This document shows positions 1 to 8,630 of a DNA stretch of 19,549 nt, piece after piece. How positions within the stretch are numbered: position 1 is the first letter of the stretch; every line of letters starts with the position of its first letter. The stretch is from DATKUA01 sp965602675 (GTDB lineage: Bacteria > Acidobacteriota > DATKUA01). Below the pieces are notes generated by a model. That model was not told where the DNA came from and did no database searches. It saw only the letters and a program-made list of their open reading frames with translations. The position numbers were made by a program, and so were the translations under genes. The DNA lies in the NCBI GenBank assembly GCA_965602675.1, contig CBFCZO010000055.1, positions 1-19,549 of the forward strand. Direction: 5' to 3'.

Positions 1-23
1 TTCTTCTCCGGTCGGTGCTCCCC

Positions 24-1883
24 TCAGCGCTTGGTTATTGACAGCAAACCCGACAACGGCACCATGATTTTATGTACTCCCTCGGGCAACGACATCGAAT
101 ATGTCGAATGCCCCTCGCCGCTGCAATTGAACGTGCTGACCTCAACCTCTCCGAGTCCGCTCGCTAGGTCGAGCACGATGAAGGGTGTGCCCTTCGCGTT
201 GATGATGTCGACCCGCTCGATCCCGTCGGCACTGAGCGGCACGACGACGTCGTTGTAAACGCCCGCGATCATTTTGCCCCCCTTGCGGGCCACGACCAGC
301 GGATAGTTGGCGCTGGGGTTGTGGGGCTCGAATGAGCCGTCGAGCAGCACCTCGCGGTTGTCGCTCCAGTAGCCCAACCAGAAAGCGACCATCTTGTGAT
401 GCTCCTGCGGCACCTCGTTCAGCTTCACCGACACCTGCGGCACCGCAAAGATGATGTTGAGGATCTGCAGCGCCGCGGTCTCAACCGGATCGCCCGCGTC
501 CCAGACAAACATGTCGGAGTGGGTGGTGGTCTCCCCGCAGAGCAGCCGGACGTCGGTCGTGCGCACGCGGTTGACCAGCGCCATGTTGGGGCAGTCGGTG
601 GCGCGGAACATGTTGCCGTACTTGCGCATCAGCGGGCCGATGTAGGGCTGGCGGAACTCGATCATGATCTCCGGCTTTATCGCCCGCAGCCGTGCCATGA
701 TATCGGTCATCAGCCGATCGACCGCCTCGTCGACCGAAGCGTAGTCCCGGCCGCCCGTCGCCTTGAAGACCGTTTTTTCATCGGGCCGGAACATGCCGAT
801 GAAGTCGAGCTTGAAGCCGTCGAGATCCCACTCCCTCACCGCCTTCTCATAGGTGCCGATGATGAACTCGCGAACCTCGGGGAAGCGCGGATCGAGCACG
901 CTCGCGCCCTGCCCTTCCCAATACCAGAGGTACTTGCCCTTGAAGCGCTCGTAATTCCTCGATTTCTCGCCCACAAGCGAGAGCGAGTACCAGAGTACGA
1001 ATTTCATCCCGAGATCGTGAACGCGGCTGACGAAGCCCTTCATATCGGGGGTCCGCTCCGGCAGCCAGTCGCCGGTGAAGGCGTAGCCGCGCTTGCTGTC
1101 GAGCGTCTGCCAGCCGTCGTCGACGATCACCGCCTTCATCCCCAGCCCGCTCGCCAGCCGGCACTGCTCCACCACTTCGTCAACCGTGATGTTTTGGTAG
1201 AAGCTGTACCATGTGGAGTAGAGCGGCTGCCTGGCTGCATCGGGCACCGGGGCGGGTTCGTAATTCTCTTTCGCCGCCCACCATTGTGACACGCCGGCCA
1301 GCGCGTCCCAGTAGGGTACAGGCCGGGTATCTATGCGGATCTCGACATTGTATTCGCTGATTGCCGGCGAGCGCTCGGCGAAGAAAGTCAGCGAGCTCTT
1401 GAAATGGGCGCCCTCCTCGATCCAATAGGTACCGATATCGACGCTGCGCAGCGCGTCGGAGCAGGCAAAGGTCATCCGGTTGCGGTCTGCGGTATCGTAA
1501 AGCGCATACACCGGCGCATAGCGCGCGGCACGCGAAGTGAAACCGCCCCAGAAGTCAGCCTTGTCGAGGCTGACCCGCGGCGTCCAGAAACCGTAAATGT
1601 CCACCGACGGCGCTTTCCAGCTCACTGAGAACTTCGGCGGCGTCTGCGCGACAGGCGAACGCAGCGTCAGCCTGAAGATCTTGACGTTCTCCTCGCGTTC
1701 ATCGACATCCCAAGATGCTTCGAAATCTCCAAGCTCACCGTCGATCTGAAGGTCTGCCAGGTTCACGGCCATCGCCGGCTGTCGCTCACTCGTTATAACG
1801 CTCCCTGCTTCATCACCAGGGGGCACGCAACCCCAAGCGGCAAGTAACACAATAGCCGATAGAATCAATATGATCTTATTCAT
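24..1883 (-). CDS. Alpha-galactosidase-like glycoside hydrolase (GH36/melibiase type), probable lipoprotein
   Basis: 619 residues from the ATG at 1883, which is preceded by a strong GGAGGGGGG ribosome site; an in-frame GTG-type extension upstream lacks one. Residues 1-18 form a hydrophobic export signal ending AAWGC, so Cys19 may be lipidated, although Ala at -3 makes the lipobox imperfect. A beta-rich N-terminal region (about 40-215) precedes a TIM barrel (about 220-500) with clan GH-D motifs: VDDGW (254-258), LGMKFVLWY (291-299) and DGFKLD (355-360). By family knowledge Asp360 would be the nucleophile; Asp430 in RATDCPN is the likely acid/base. A small beta domain ends the protein. The inferred role is hydrolysis of alpha-galactosides outside the cytoplasm. 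It lies 107 bases after galE, last in the operon visible here. Substrate is not resolved: related clan GH-D enzymes also act on alpha-N-acetylgalactosaminides. Confidence 0.82.
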   Translation of the reverse strand: MNKIILILSAIVLLAAWGCVPPGDEAGSVITSERQPAMAVNLADLQIDGELGDFEASWDVDEREENVKIFRLTLRSPVAQTPPKFSVSWKAPSVDIYGFWTPRVSLDKADFWGGFTSRAARYAPVYALYDTADRNRMTFACSDALRSVDIGTYWIEEGAHFKSSLTFFAERSPAISEYNVEIRIDTRPVPYWDALAGVSQWWAAKENYEPAPVPDAARQPLYSTWYSFYQNITVDEVVEQCRLASGLGMKAVIVDDGWQTLDSKRGYAFTGDWLPERTPDMKGFVSRVHDLGMKFVLWYSLSLVGEKSRNYERFKGKYLWYWEGQGASVLDPRFPEVREFIIGTYEKAVREWDLDGFKLDFIGMFRPDEKTVFKATGGRDYASVDEAVDRLMTDIMARLRAIKPEIMIEFRQPYIGPLMRKYGNMFRATDCPNMALVNRVRTTDVRLLCGETTTHSDMFVWDAGDPVETAALQILNIIFAVPQVSVKLNEVPQEHHKMVAFWLGYWSDNREVLLDGSFEPHNPSANYPLVVARKGGKMIAGVYNDVVVPLSADGIERVDIINAKGTPFIVLDLASGLGEVEVSTFNCSGEGHSTYSMSLPEGVHKIMVPLSGLLSITKR

Positions 1884-1990
1884 GTCCCCCCTCCACCACT
1901 TTATTTGAGGGATAACACATAGAGACACGGCGGGCAACGATTGCCGCGGCGGAACGGCTTATTATTTCGGATTACCTGGAATCAGAACGG

Positions 1991-2932
1991 TCAGGCAAGA
2001 CCCAGCTTTTCTCGATAGAAGGGGACCGTTTTCTCCACGCCCTCTTTGAAGCCGACTCCCGGGTCCCAACCAAGTTCTTTGCGGATCAGGCTCGAGTCCA
2101 GCGAAATGTGGATCACCTCGCCGGGGCGGACATCGCCGTATATCGGATCGATCTCGTAGCCGCAGGCCGCGGCAACGGCGTCGTACACCTCCTGATCGCT
2201 GACCTCGAGCCCCAGCCCGATATTATAGAACCGCCCGTCGGGCGCTCCGGCGGCCAGCCTGAAGGCATCGACAACCTCGCTTACGAAAACATAGTCGCGC
2301 GTCTTGCTCCCGTCGCCGAAGATCGTGGGCTGTTTTCCGCCGAGCATCTGTTTGGAGAAAATCGCGACCACGCCCGCCTCGCCCTTGGGATTCTGGCGCG
2401 GACCGTAGATGTTGGCCAGTCTCAGAGTCGTACTGCCCAGTCCGTAGGAAAGGCGGTATACCTCGAGGTAGTGCTCCGCAACCAGCTTGTTGGCGCCATA
2501 AAGACAGAGCGGCTCGCGAGGCGTCGTTTCATCGCAGGGGATATCCTCGGGCTCGCCGTAGATAGCCCCGCCCGTGCTGGCGAATACCACCTTCCTCACA
2601 CCGCCCTTGCGGCTACCCTCCAGCACTCTGATGGTACCCATGGCGTTGACGCGGGTGTCGAATATCGGGTCCTCGGCGCTTCTACGCACGTTGGCCTGCG
2701 CCGCCAGGTGGTAGACCAGCTCGGGCGACCAGCCGACCAGCAGTTCCTCAAAGCTCTCCCCGCTGACGTCGAGCTTCTCGAATTCCGCACCCGGATTAAT
2801 GTTCTCCTCGAGGCCGGTGGAAAGGTCGTCTGCAACCAGAACCTGCCAGCCTTCATCGATCAATCGATCGGCCAGATGCGAGCCGATGAAGCCGGCCCCT
2901 CCGGTCACCAGCGCTCTTCTCCCCTCACTCAT
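1991..2932 (-). CDS. galE: NAD-dependent sugar-nucleotide epimerase, UDP-glucose 4-epimerase-like
   Basis: 313 residues, extended short-chain dehydrogenase family. The Rossmann NAD-binding motif GGAGFIG is at 11-17, the DDLSTG loop at 35-40, and the catalytic Ser/Thr and YxxxK motif at S119-T120 and Y145-K149. Length and motifs match bacterial GalE and closely related NDP-sugar epimerases. The expected reaction is reversible conversion of UDP-glucose and UDP-galactose in the cytoplasm, but GalNAc- or uronate-active relatives cannot be excluded from sequence alone. The ATG is one base past the murI stop codon, so translation is probably coupled to murI. An alpha-galactosidase-like gene follows, which fits a galactose theme. 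The protein is complete with no damaged motif. Confidence 0.85.
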   Translation of the reverse strand: MSEGRRALVTGGAGFIGSHLADRLIDEGWQVLVADDLSTGLEENINPGAEFEKLDVSGESFEELLVGWSPELVYHLAAQANVRRSAEDPIFDTRVNAMGTIRVLEGSRKGGVRKVVFASTGGAIYGEPEDIPCDETTPREPLCLYGANKLVAEHYLEVYRLSYGLGSTTLRLANIYGPRQNPKGEAGVVAIFSKQMLGGKQPTIFGDGSKTRDYVFVSEVVDAFRLAAGAPDGRFYNIGLGLEVSDQEVYDAVAAACGYEIDPIYGDVRPGEVIHISLDSSLIRKELGWDPGVGFKEGVEKTVPFYREKLGLA

Positions 2933-2933
2933 A

Positions 2934-3742
<809 letters not shown>

Positions 3743-3746
<4 letters not shown>

Positions 3747-4399
3747 TGCACCGGCTCCTCGGGCTCCTCCTCCGTCTCACGGTCTGAGACGACCGCGGGG
3801 ACGAAGAGATCCTCTTTTAGACTTAGCGGCTGGCTGATATCGACGTGCCCCGCCAGCGTTTCCACCTCGGCGCCCTCGATCAGAATCTGCACCCGGCGTA
3901 TCGACGGGAAGTTGACGCAAAGCGTGTTGACTATCGAGTAGACGGTCATCAACTCTGCGGAAATGCCGCCACTATGATGATCGATCAAGGCGCGGTTGAA
4001 GGCAACAAAGGCGGTGCCGTCCTCGGCGAGATAGAGGCGCTGCAACGTGGTCCCCTCGGGCACCGTCGCCAACAAGCCCTCAGATGGAGACGGGCCCTGA
4101 ATCAGCTTCTGCAGAAGTTGATCTGCCTGCTGGTCCAGCGAGATTGTGTTGAAAACGCTGCGCTGAGCGGGGACGAGCAGATCGGGGCGCCGCGGGCTCT
4201 GAAAAAAGACCACCATCTCGAGCTGCTGGGGAATCTCGAAAGAAGGCAGCTCGCTCTCCTCGCCTTCAGTCTGCTTGATTACGGGAACCGCCCTGTTGCT
4301 GCTCTGCCCGTCACCGAGTGTCAATACAACGGCAACCACAACCGCCGCGAGGGCAAATAAAACCGCCGCGGCGATGATCAGCATATTTCGGGTGCTCAT
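3743..4399 (-). CDS. GerMN-domain membrane-anchored protein
   Basis: 218 residues. One hydrophobic segment (about 6-27) anchors an extracytoplasmic part. A low-complexity linker leads to a domain of about 110 residues (roughly 85-200) that resembles the GerMN (sporulation/germination GerM) fold. It runs from QKLIQGPSPSEGL through a VNTLCVNFPSIRRVQILI core to the closing GHVDISQPL. The biochemical role of GerMN is not established; it often sits beside cell-wall amidase and glutamate racemase genes, as here. The ATG overlaps the amidase stop (ATGA) and its own stop overlaps murI (GTGA), so the three are co-translated. Nothing suggests sporulation in this window, so a general envelope role is more likely. 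Confidence 0.82.
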
Positions 4400-5217
4400 C
4401 GACTGGAACCGGATGGCGCGATGGAGGGCCGGCCACTCTCCTTGATACGCTTGTATTCCTTGATCGCGTGAAGCAGCGACTCGGCTATGCGCGTGCGGTA
4501 AGAATCGGTGCGCAGAAGCCTTTCCTTGCCGGGATTGGAGATATAGTCGACCTCGACGAGCACCGCGGGCATCGCCACGCCCTTGAGCACCCGGAACGGC
4601 GCCTGCTTCACCCCGCGGTCTCGCGACTGCAGGTTGTCGTGGAATTCGTTCTGGATCACTTCGGCGACGAACTTGCTCTCCTCGATATACTTCTTGTGGA
4701 TAACGTCGAACAGGATCAGTTTCAGGTCGTCGCTCTCGGCAGAATCGTTTCCACCTTCATCGTTCGCAAGCGCTTCGTTCTCAATCCTGGCTACATTGCG
4801 GGCATGCTCGTCGCTGGCTTTGAGGCTGAGAATGTAAGTCTCGGCGCCGTAGGCGCTGCGGACCTGGTGGGAGTTAATGTGGATGCTGATGTAGAGGTCG
4901 CCGCCTTCACTGTTCGCCTTCGCCGCGCGGTCCTCGAGTGACATACGGCTGTCATCGTCACGTATCAGCACCACCCTGACATTATCGCGGCGCAGGGCGG
5001 GATCTGTCCTGATCAGATCGCCCAGCTTGAGGGCGATCGCGAGGGTGACGTCCTTCTCCATCAGGCCGCCCGAGCCGATCGATCCCTGGTCCGAGCCTCC
5101 GTGCCCGGGATCGAGCACGATCGTCCGCACCTGCGGCGCACGCACCGCGTTGTCGTCGATGGCCGCGACGGCTGATATGGAAATCAGAGCTAGGACGGCG
5201 ATTAACGCTCTGTTCAT
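4396..5217 (-). CDS. N-acetylmuramoyl-L-alanine amidase (Amidase_3)
   Basis: 273 residues from the ATG at 5217; a TTG at 5229 in the same frame is less likely. Residues 1-19 form a signal peptide ending AVAA. The single catalytic domain fills the rest: LDPGHGG (35-41) with zinc ligand His39, EKD with Glu54, SIHINS with His113, and VEVDYISNP with the catalytic Glu222. These are the zinc and general-base residues of AmiA/AmiC/CwlM-type enzymes, which cut the amide between MurNAc and the stem peptide. Export to the periplasm is inferred. No LysM, AMIN or SPOR domain is present. The start lies 14 bases downstream of the tmRNA CCA end with only a weak AGAG before it, so expression probably depends on the ssrA transcript. 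Confidence 0.93.
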   Translation of the reverse strand: MNRALIAVLALISISAVAAIDDNAVRAPQVRTIVLDPGHGGSDQGSIGSGGLMEKDVTLAIALKLGDLIRTDPALRRDNVRVVLIRDDDSRMSLEDRAAKANSEGGDLYISIHINSHQVRSAYGAETYILSLKASDEHARNVARIENEALANDEGGNDSAESDDLKLILFDVIHKKYIEESKFVAEVIQNEFHDNLQSRDRGVKQAPFRVLKGVAMPAVLVEVDYISNPGKERLLRTDSYRTRIAESLLHAIKEYKRIKESGRPSIAPSGSSR

Positions 5218-5231
5218 AGGCTCTAGCAATA

Positions 5232-5582
5232 TGGTGGAGGCGGCGGGAATCGAACCCGCGTCCGAAAATGATCCGTCAAGAGTTTCTACATGCTTATTCG
5301 GTCTTTAAGCGTTTCGCCGCCGGAGAGGAGGACCGAAGCCCAAACCAGCCGCTAGCCCGCATGTTATTTCGCCCGGTGACGAGCAGGCGCTGCCGCCAGG
5401 CTATCCCGCTTTACGGCGCCCTTCCAAAACCCGCGGGAGGGATCCCGGAGGACGGGCAACTACTCTAAGCTGCCAGTGCTAACTGTGTGTCAGCAATTAA
5501 GTTTGTTCGCCTGTTTAACGAGGCGGCGGACCTCGGCATGCTGCTCTTGCTTCAACATTCCCGTCGAAGCCGTGTCGCCCCC
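5232..5582 (-). ncRNA. ssrA: Transfer-messenger RNA (tmRNA)
   Basis: A one-piece tmRNA of 351 nt that rescues stalled ribosomes. The 5' end reads GGGGGCGACACGGCTTCGAC, the conserved tmRNA opening. The 3' end carries a TΨC arm (GCGGGTTCGATTCCCGC) and an encoded CCA. The seven-base acceptor stem pairs GGGGGCG (5576-5582) with CGCCTCC (5236-5242) and keeps the G3.U70 pair needed for alanine charging. The reading frame for the tag lies at 5465-5494. A good sigma70 promoter lies 38 bases upstream of the mature 5' end, implying a leader removed by processing. No terminator separates it from the amidase gene. Confidence 0.97.
5465..5494 (-). other. tmRNA-encoded degradation tag, predicted ADTQLALAA-stop
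   Basis: From a GCT resume codon (5492-5494) the frame reads ADTQLALAA and stops at TAG (5465-5467). The hydrophobic LALAA end matches the protease-recognition end of known tags, and tags usually begin with Ala then Asn or Asp. With the alanine carried by the tRNA-like end the added peptide would be AADTQLALAA. A competing frame 17 bases upstream (ANKLNC-stop) lacks the protease signal. The exact resume codon is inferred, not seen. Confidence 0.75.
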
Positions 5583-5864
5583 GGTTTCGACGTAAACTAC
5601 GAGCTTCTCAAGCAGGCGTATTCTATCTCACAGGCTCCGGAAAGTCAACGAGCCGGCGATTTGAACCGCCCTCATGCTTCGCCTAAAGCTCTATTATTTT
5701 TAGACTTACGAACGACGGCTTTGTTCCCGCCGCCATTGATGTAAAGCAAGCCCCGGCGATCTCATCCGAAACGTTCGGGGAAACATCTTGCGCAGCAGCA
5801 CCGCTAGCGGCAATAATGGCTGACAGTGTAGGGGCCTTCATAATCATCTGTATACAAGAGCACT
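5583..5864. other. Divergent intergenic region between ssrA and the PP2C gene
   Basis: This 282-base stretch has no convincing gene. It holds the ssrA promoter, a hairpin resembling a tRNA T-arm (5655-5670), and two inverted repeats on the PP2C side: CCGAA-acg-TTCGG (5766-5778) and the perfect palindrome CCGCTAGCGG (5801-5810). A weak rightward promoter can be drawn as TTGCGC (5788-5793), 18 bases, AATAAT (5812-5817), which would place the palindrome in its spacer. Confidence 0.45.
5620..5648 (-). promoter_or_regulatory. ssrA promoter (TTGACT-17-TAGAAT)
   Basis: Read on the minus strand, the -35 TTGACT (5643-5648) and -10 TAGAAT (5620-5625) each match five of six consensus bases, with a 17-base spacer. 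Transcription would start near 5613, about 30 bases before the mature tmRNA 5' end. Short inverted arms (5633-5637 and 5650-5654) flank the -35. Confidence 0.82.
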
Positions 5865-6848
5865 ATGGGAAAAAAGAGACTTGCTTTCGAAATCGGGAAC
5901 GCCACCGATGTAGGCTGCGTGCGCGAGCACAACGAAGACAGCTTCGCCTGCCTGGAGCCCGTCGGCAAGCGGCAGGCGGCGGAACGAGGATACCTCTTGC
6001 TCGTCTGCGATGGCATGGGAGGAGCGGTCGGCGGCAAAACCGCCAGCGGGATCGCGGCCGAAACGATTCCCGATGTTTATTACAGCAGCAACCATAAGCA
6101 CCCCGCTGCGGCCCTCGAGGAAGCCCTCGGGGAGGCCAATCGCAGGATATTCAGGCGTGCGGAGGAAAAACCCGAACTTACCGGGATGGGCACGACCGCC
6201 GTGGCGGCGGCTGTTGCCGGTGGAAAAGCTTTTGTCGCCCACATAGGCGACAGCCGGTGCTATCTAATCCGCGACGGCGAAATCAGCCAGGTCACCGAGG
6301 ACCACTCCGTCGTCCAGAAGATGGTGAGTGAAGGCTTGCTGACGCCGGAGCAGGCCCGCAACCATCCCGAAGGGCACATTCTCAGTCGTTCCGTGGGCGT
6401 CGCCGTGAAGGTCGAAGTCGATGTGCAGGAACCGATCGAGCTCTGCGAGGGCGATGCCCTGATCCTCTGCAGCGACGGCCTCAGCGGCCAGGTTGAAGAC
6501 CCGGAAATACTTGAGGCGGTCAACTCCCTGCCCCCGCAGGAAGCGGCCCATAGCCTGATCGCGCTGGCCAAGGAGCGCGGCGGCCCCGACAACATCACTG
6601 TTCAGATCATCAGGGCGGTCAAAAAAGCCCCGGCAAGGCACAGCGACACCACAGTCACCGCCACAATCCGCGCAAAGGCGTTGCGGCCGCGCAGATGGCC
6701 CCGCATCGTGGCCTTCCTGATATTACTGCTGCTGCTGGCGGCCGCCGGGATCTGGCTCGTCTGGCTTTACGAAATTATCGACTTCGGCACGCTGTTCAAC
6801 GTTGATTGGATTCCCGCGCCGCCGGAGCATCTGCCCCCGCTGAAGTGA
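5865..6848 (+). CDS. PP2C-family Ser/Thr protein phosphatase with C-terminal membrane anchor
   Basis: 327 residues. The catalytic PP2C domain (about 8-255) has the metal and phosphate motifs in order: DVGCVREHNED (15-25), CDGMGG (48-53), GMGTT (107-111), HIGDSR (126-131), SDGL with Asp204, and GPDNIT with Asp242. It would dephosphorylate phospho-Ser/Thr proteins using Mn or Mg. A basic linker leads to one transmembrane helix (about 281-303) and a short proline-rich tail outside the membrane. This is the layout of Stp/PrpC-like phosphatases that act at the membrane beside PASTA-type kinases, but no kinase is nearby. The ATG has only a modest AAGAG ribosome site. The gene stands alone, divergent from ssrA and convergent with the transporter. 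Confidence 0.94.
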   Translation: MGKKRLAFEIGNATDVGCVREHNEDSFACLEPVGKRQAAERGYLLLVCDGMGGAVGGKTASGIAAETIPDVYYSSNHKHPAAALEEALGEANRRIFRRAEEKPELTGMGTTAVAAAVAGGKAFVAHIGDSRCYLIRDGEISQVTEDHSVVQKMVSEGLLTPEQARNHPEGHILSRSVGVAVKVEVDVQEPIELCEGDALILCSDGLSGQVEDPEILEAVNSLPPQEAAHSLIALAKERGGPDNITVQIIRAVKKAPARHSDTTVTATIRAKALRPRRWPRIVAFLILLLLLAAAGIWLVWLYEIIDFGTLFNVDWIPAPPEHLPPLK

Positions 6849-6869
6849 GGCAGCCCCCCCTGGGCTGCC
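6849..6869 (+). terminator. Possible terminator hairpin after the PP2C gene
   Basis: Perfect 8-bp stem GGCAGCCC/GGGCTGCC with a 5-base loop starts at the PP2C stop codon. No T run follows directly (GGTAGGTTCTCTTCTT), so intrinsic termination is uncertain. Confidence 0.45.
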
Positions 6870-6984
6870 GGTAGGTTCTCTTCTTATGTCGACTATATAA
6901 GTATAGTTTTAAGAAGTTACTTCTATAGTAATATATGGTAATCCATCCGCTAGACTGGAACGCCGGGTCACATTCGGGCGCGCT

Positions 6985-7764
6985 TCAGGGCAGGCGCACC
7001 AACTGCAGATTGCGGTTGATCACCAACCTCCGCAACAGGGCGATGGCAACCGTCCCTGTGATCGCAGCGGAGACAACGATCATATACATGATCACGATCT
7101 GATACTTGACCGCATCGACCGGGCTCGCGCCGGCTATGATCTGGCCGGTCATCATCCCCGGCAACGCCACCAGGCCGAGCGTCATCAGCTTGTTCATGTA
7201 AGAGATCATGCCGGCCCGCAAAGCGGCGACGCCGCTCGAGCCCAGCGCCTGCTTGCGGTTGGCGCCGAGCGACAGGTAGGTTTCGATCTCCGCCCGGCGC
7301 AGCTTGATGTCGCTCAACATCCGTTCGCAGCCGAGCGAGACGGCGTTGAGCGCCGGGGAGAGGATCATGCTGCCTATCGGTATCGCGTACTGCGGATGAA
7401 ATGTGTTGTCGAGTTTGAGGATTATCAGCAGCGTCGGCAGCAGCGTGAACAGTGTGCCCGCCGCGATCGAGATGAAGATCAGGGGAAAGAGCCCCGGGAT
7501 GCGAATCTCCTGTCGCCCGAAGGCGGTGAAGGTGGCCACCGTGCCCATCAGCAGGAGCGTCAGCGCGGTCACCCACCATTGCTCGGCGAGGAAAATCCCT
7601 TCTAGGATGTAGCCCACCGCCATAAGCTGGACGAACGCACGCACGGTCCCCGTGATCATCGAGCGGACCTGGCCCAGCCGCTCGAAAGCCACGATCAGGA
7701 TGGCGAGCGCCATGAATAGCAGCGCGAAACCCAGCTCGCCCCAGCCCAGCTGAATGTAATCCAT
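6985..7764 (-). CDS. fetB: ABC transporter permease, FetB/UPF0014 family
   Basis: 259 residues, six to seven predicted membrane helices. Family signatures are clear: IPIGSMILSPALN (about 129-141), the cytoplasmic EIETYLSLGA coupling segment (about 160-169) and GLVALPGMMTGQIIAGASP (about 197-215). The E. coli relative FetB works with FetA and is linked to iron export and peroxide resistance; other UPF0014 members have unknown substrates, so iron is an inference from the family. The ATG at 7764 sits three bases after the stop of the ATPase gene, indicating one transcript and coupled translation. The protein is complete. Confidence 0.88.
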   Translation of the reverse strand: MDYIQLGWGELGFALLFMALAILIVAFERLGQVRSMITGTVRAFVQLMAVGYILEGIFLAEQWWVTALTLLLMGTVATFTAFGRQEIRIPGLFPLIFISIAAGTLFTLLPTLLIILKLDNTFHPQYAIPIGSMILSPALNAVSLGCERMLSDIKLRRAEIETYLSLGANRKQALGSSGVAALRAGMISYMNKLMTLGLVALPGMMTGQIIAGASPVDAVKYQIVIMYMIVVSAAITGTVAIALLRRLVINRNLQLVRLP

Positions 7765-7767
7765 CAG

Positions 7768-8502
7768 CTACTCCTCGTCCTCCTTGAGGAAGCGATTTAC
7801 CTCGGGATCTACGGATTCATGCAAAATCTCCGGTCCGCCGTATGCCCGAAGGCGGCCGTCGATGATTATCCCCGCCGCCGTCGCCAGCTTCCTAGCTTCC
7901 CTGAAGGCATGGGTGACCATGATCAGCGTCAGGTCGAGTTCTTCGTTCAGTTCGGTAACCAGATCGAGGATCGCAGAGGAGGTTCCGGGATCCAGCGCGG
8001 CGGTCGGCTCGTCGAGCAGCAGCACTTCGGGCTCGTTCATCAGCGTACGGGCCAGCGCCACCCTGTGCTGCTGGCCGACTGAAAGGTCCTCCGCTTTTCG
8101 TTCTTTGAGTGAAGGGTCGAGATGTACCCGCCTCAGCAGCTCGGGAATCCGCTCGCGCGCTGCTTCGAGATCGGCACCCCGCAGGCGCGGGCCGGTCAAC
8201 AAGTTCGTCTCCACGGTGCCCGGCAGGGGGACGGGCTGCTGGAACACCATCGCGCAACGCCTGCGCAGGGATATCACGTTCAGCGACCGGATGTCCTCGC
8301 CCGCCAGCAGGATGCGCCCGCCGCTGGGATCCTGAAGCTTGTTTATCAGCCGTAGCAGGGAACTCTTCCCGGCTCCCGAAGGTCCGATAAGAACGAATCG
8401 GTCGCCCCGATCCACCCCGAAAGATATTTCGCGCAGAACCTCGACCGATGGGCCGCGGCCGTCCCCAAACCGTAGCGATACTCCTTCCACCTCGATCAGC
8501 AT
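7768..8502 (-). CDS. fetA: ABC transporter ATP-binding protein, FetA-like
   Basis: 244 residues, one complete nucleotide-binding domain: Walker A GPSGAGKS (40-47), Q-loop FQQP (87-90), signature LSVGQQ (140-145), Walker B VLLLDEP (160-166), D-loop residue Asp170 and switch His198. It powers the adjacent FetB-type permease. The signature motif is the SVGQ variant, also common in phosphate and FetA-type ATPases. The start ATG (8500-8502) has a purine-rich GGGGGGA upstream. The pair is divergent from the polysaccharide operon. No periplasmic binding protein is present, which fits an exporter. Confidence 0.88.
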   Translation of the reverse strand: MLIEVEGVSLRFGDGRGPSVEVLREISFGVDRGDRFVLIGPSGAGKSSLLRLINKLQDPSGGRILLAGEDIRSLNVISLRRRCAMVFQQPVPLPGTVETNLLTGPRLRGADLEAARERIPELLRRVHLDPSLKERKAEDLSVGQQHRVALARTLMNEPEVLLLDEPTAALDPGTSSAILDLVTELNEELDLTLIMVTHAFREARKLATAAGIIIDGRLRAYGGPEILHESVDPEVNRFLKEDEE

Positions 8503-8520
8503 TCAAAATCCCCCCACCCG

Positions 8521-8549
8521 ATATTATCGCGGTAAAGGGGCTATTACAA
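8521..8549 (-). promoter_or_regulatory. Candidate promoter for the fetAB pair
   Basis: On the minus strand TTGTAA (8544-8549) precedes TAATAT (8521-8526) by 17 bases, or GATAAT (8523-8528) by 15. It lies about 20 bases before the fetA ATG. Matches are moderate. Confidence 0.35.
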
Positions 8550-8553
8550 AGCG

Positions 8554-8582
8554 TTTCCGAGGGGGCGCCGCTGTGGTAGCAT
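8554..8582 (+). promoter_or_regulatory. Candidate extended -10 promoter for the polysaccharide operon
   Basis: TGG followed by TAGCAT (8577-8582) resembles an extended -10 box; TTTCCG (8554-8559) is a poor -35 at 17 bases. It is the best rightward candidate in the 128-base gap between fetA and the first glycosyltransferase. Confidence 0.28.
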
Positions 8583-8630
8583 TGCTCTTTATTCAGGGCC
8601 TGATTGCACGAGCAAAATGGAATTCATCAC

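Noticed and set aside
396..1289. Long plus-strand open frame opposite the galactosidase-like gene
   Set aside because: It is rich in His/Arg/Val without any motif and mirrors the well-supported minus-strand gene.
5655..5670. Sequence resembling a tRNA T-arm (GGCGGTTCAAATCGCC on the minus strand)
   Set aside because: Only a 4-bp stem with an 8-base loop; no acceptor stem, anticodon arm or D-arm could be built around it.
5487..5744. Plus-strand open frame across the ssrA 5' half and promoter
   Set aside because: It overlaps a clear tmRNA and its promoter on the other strand and has no protein motif.
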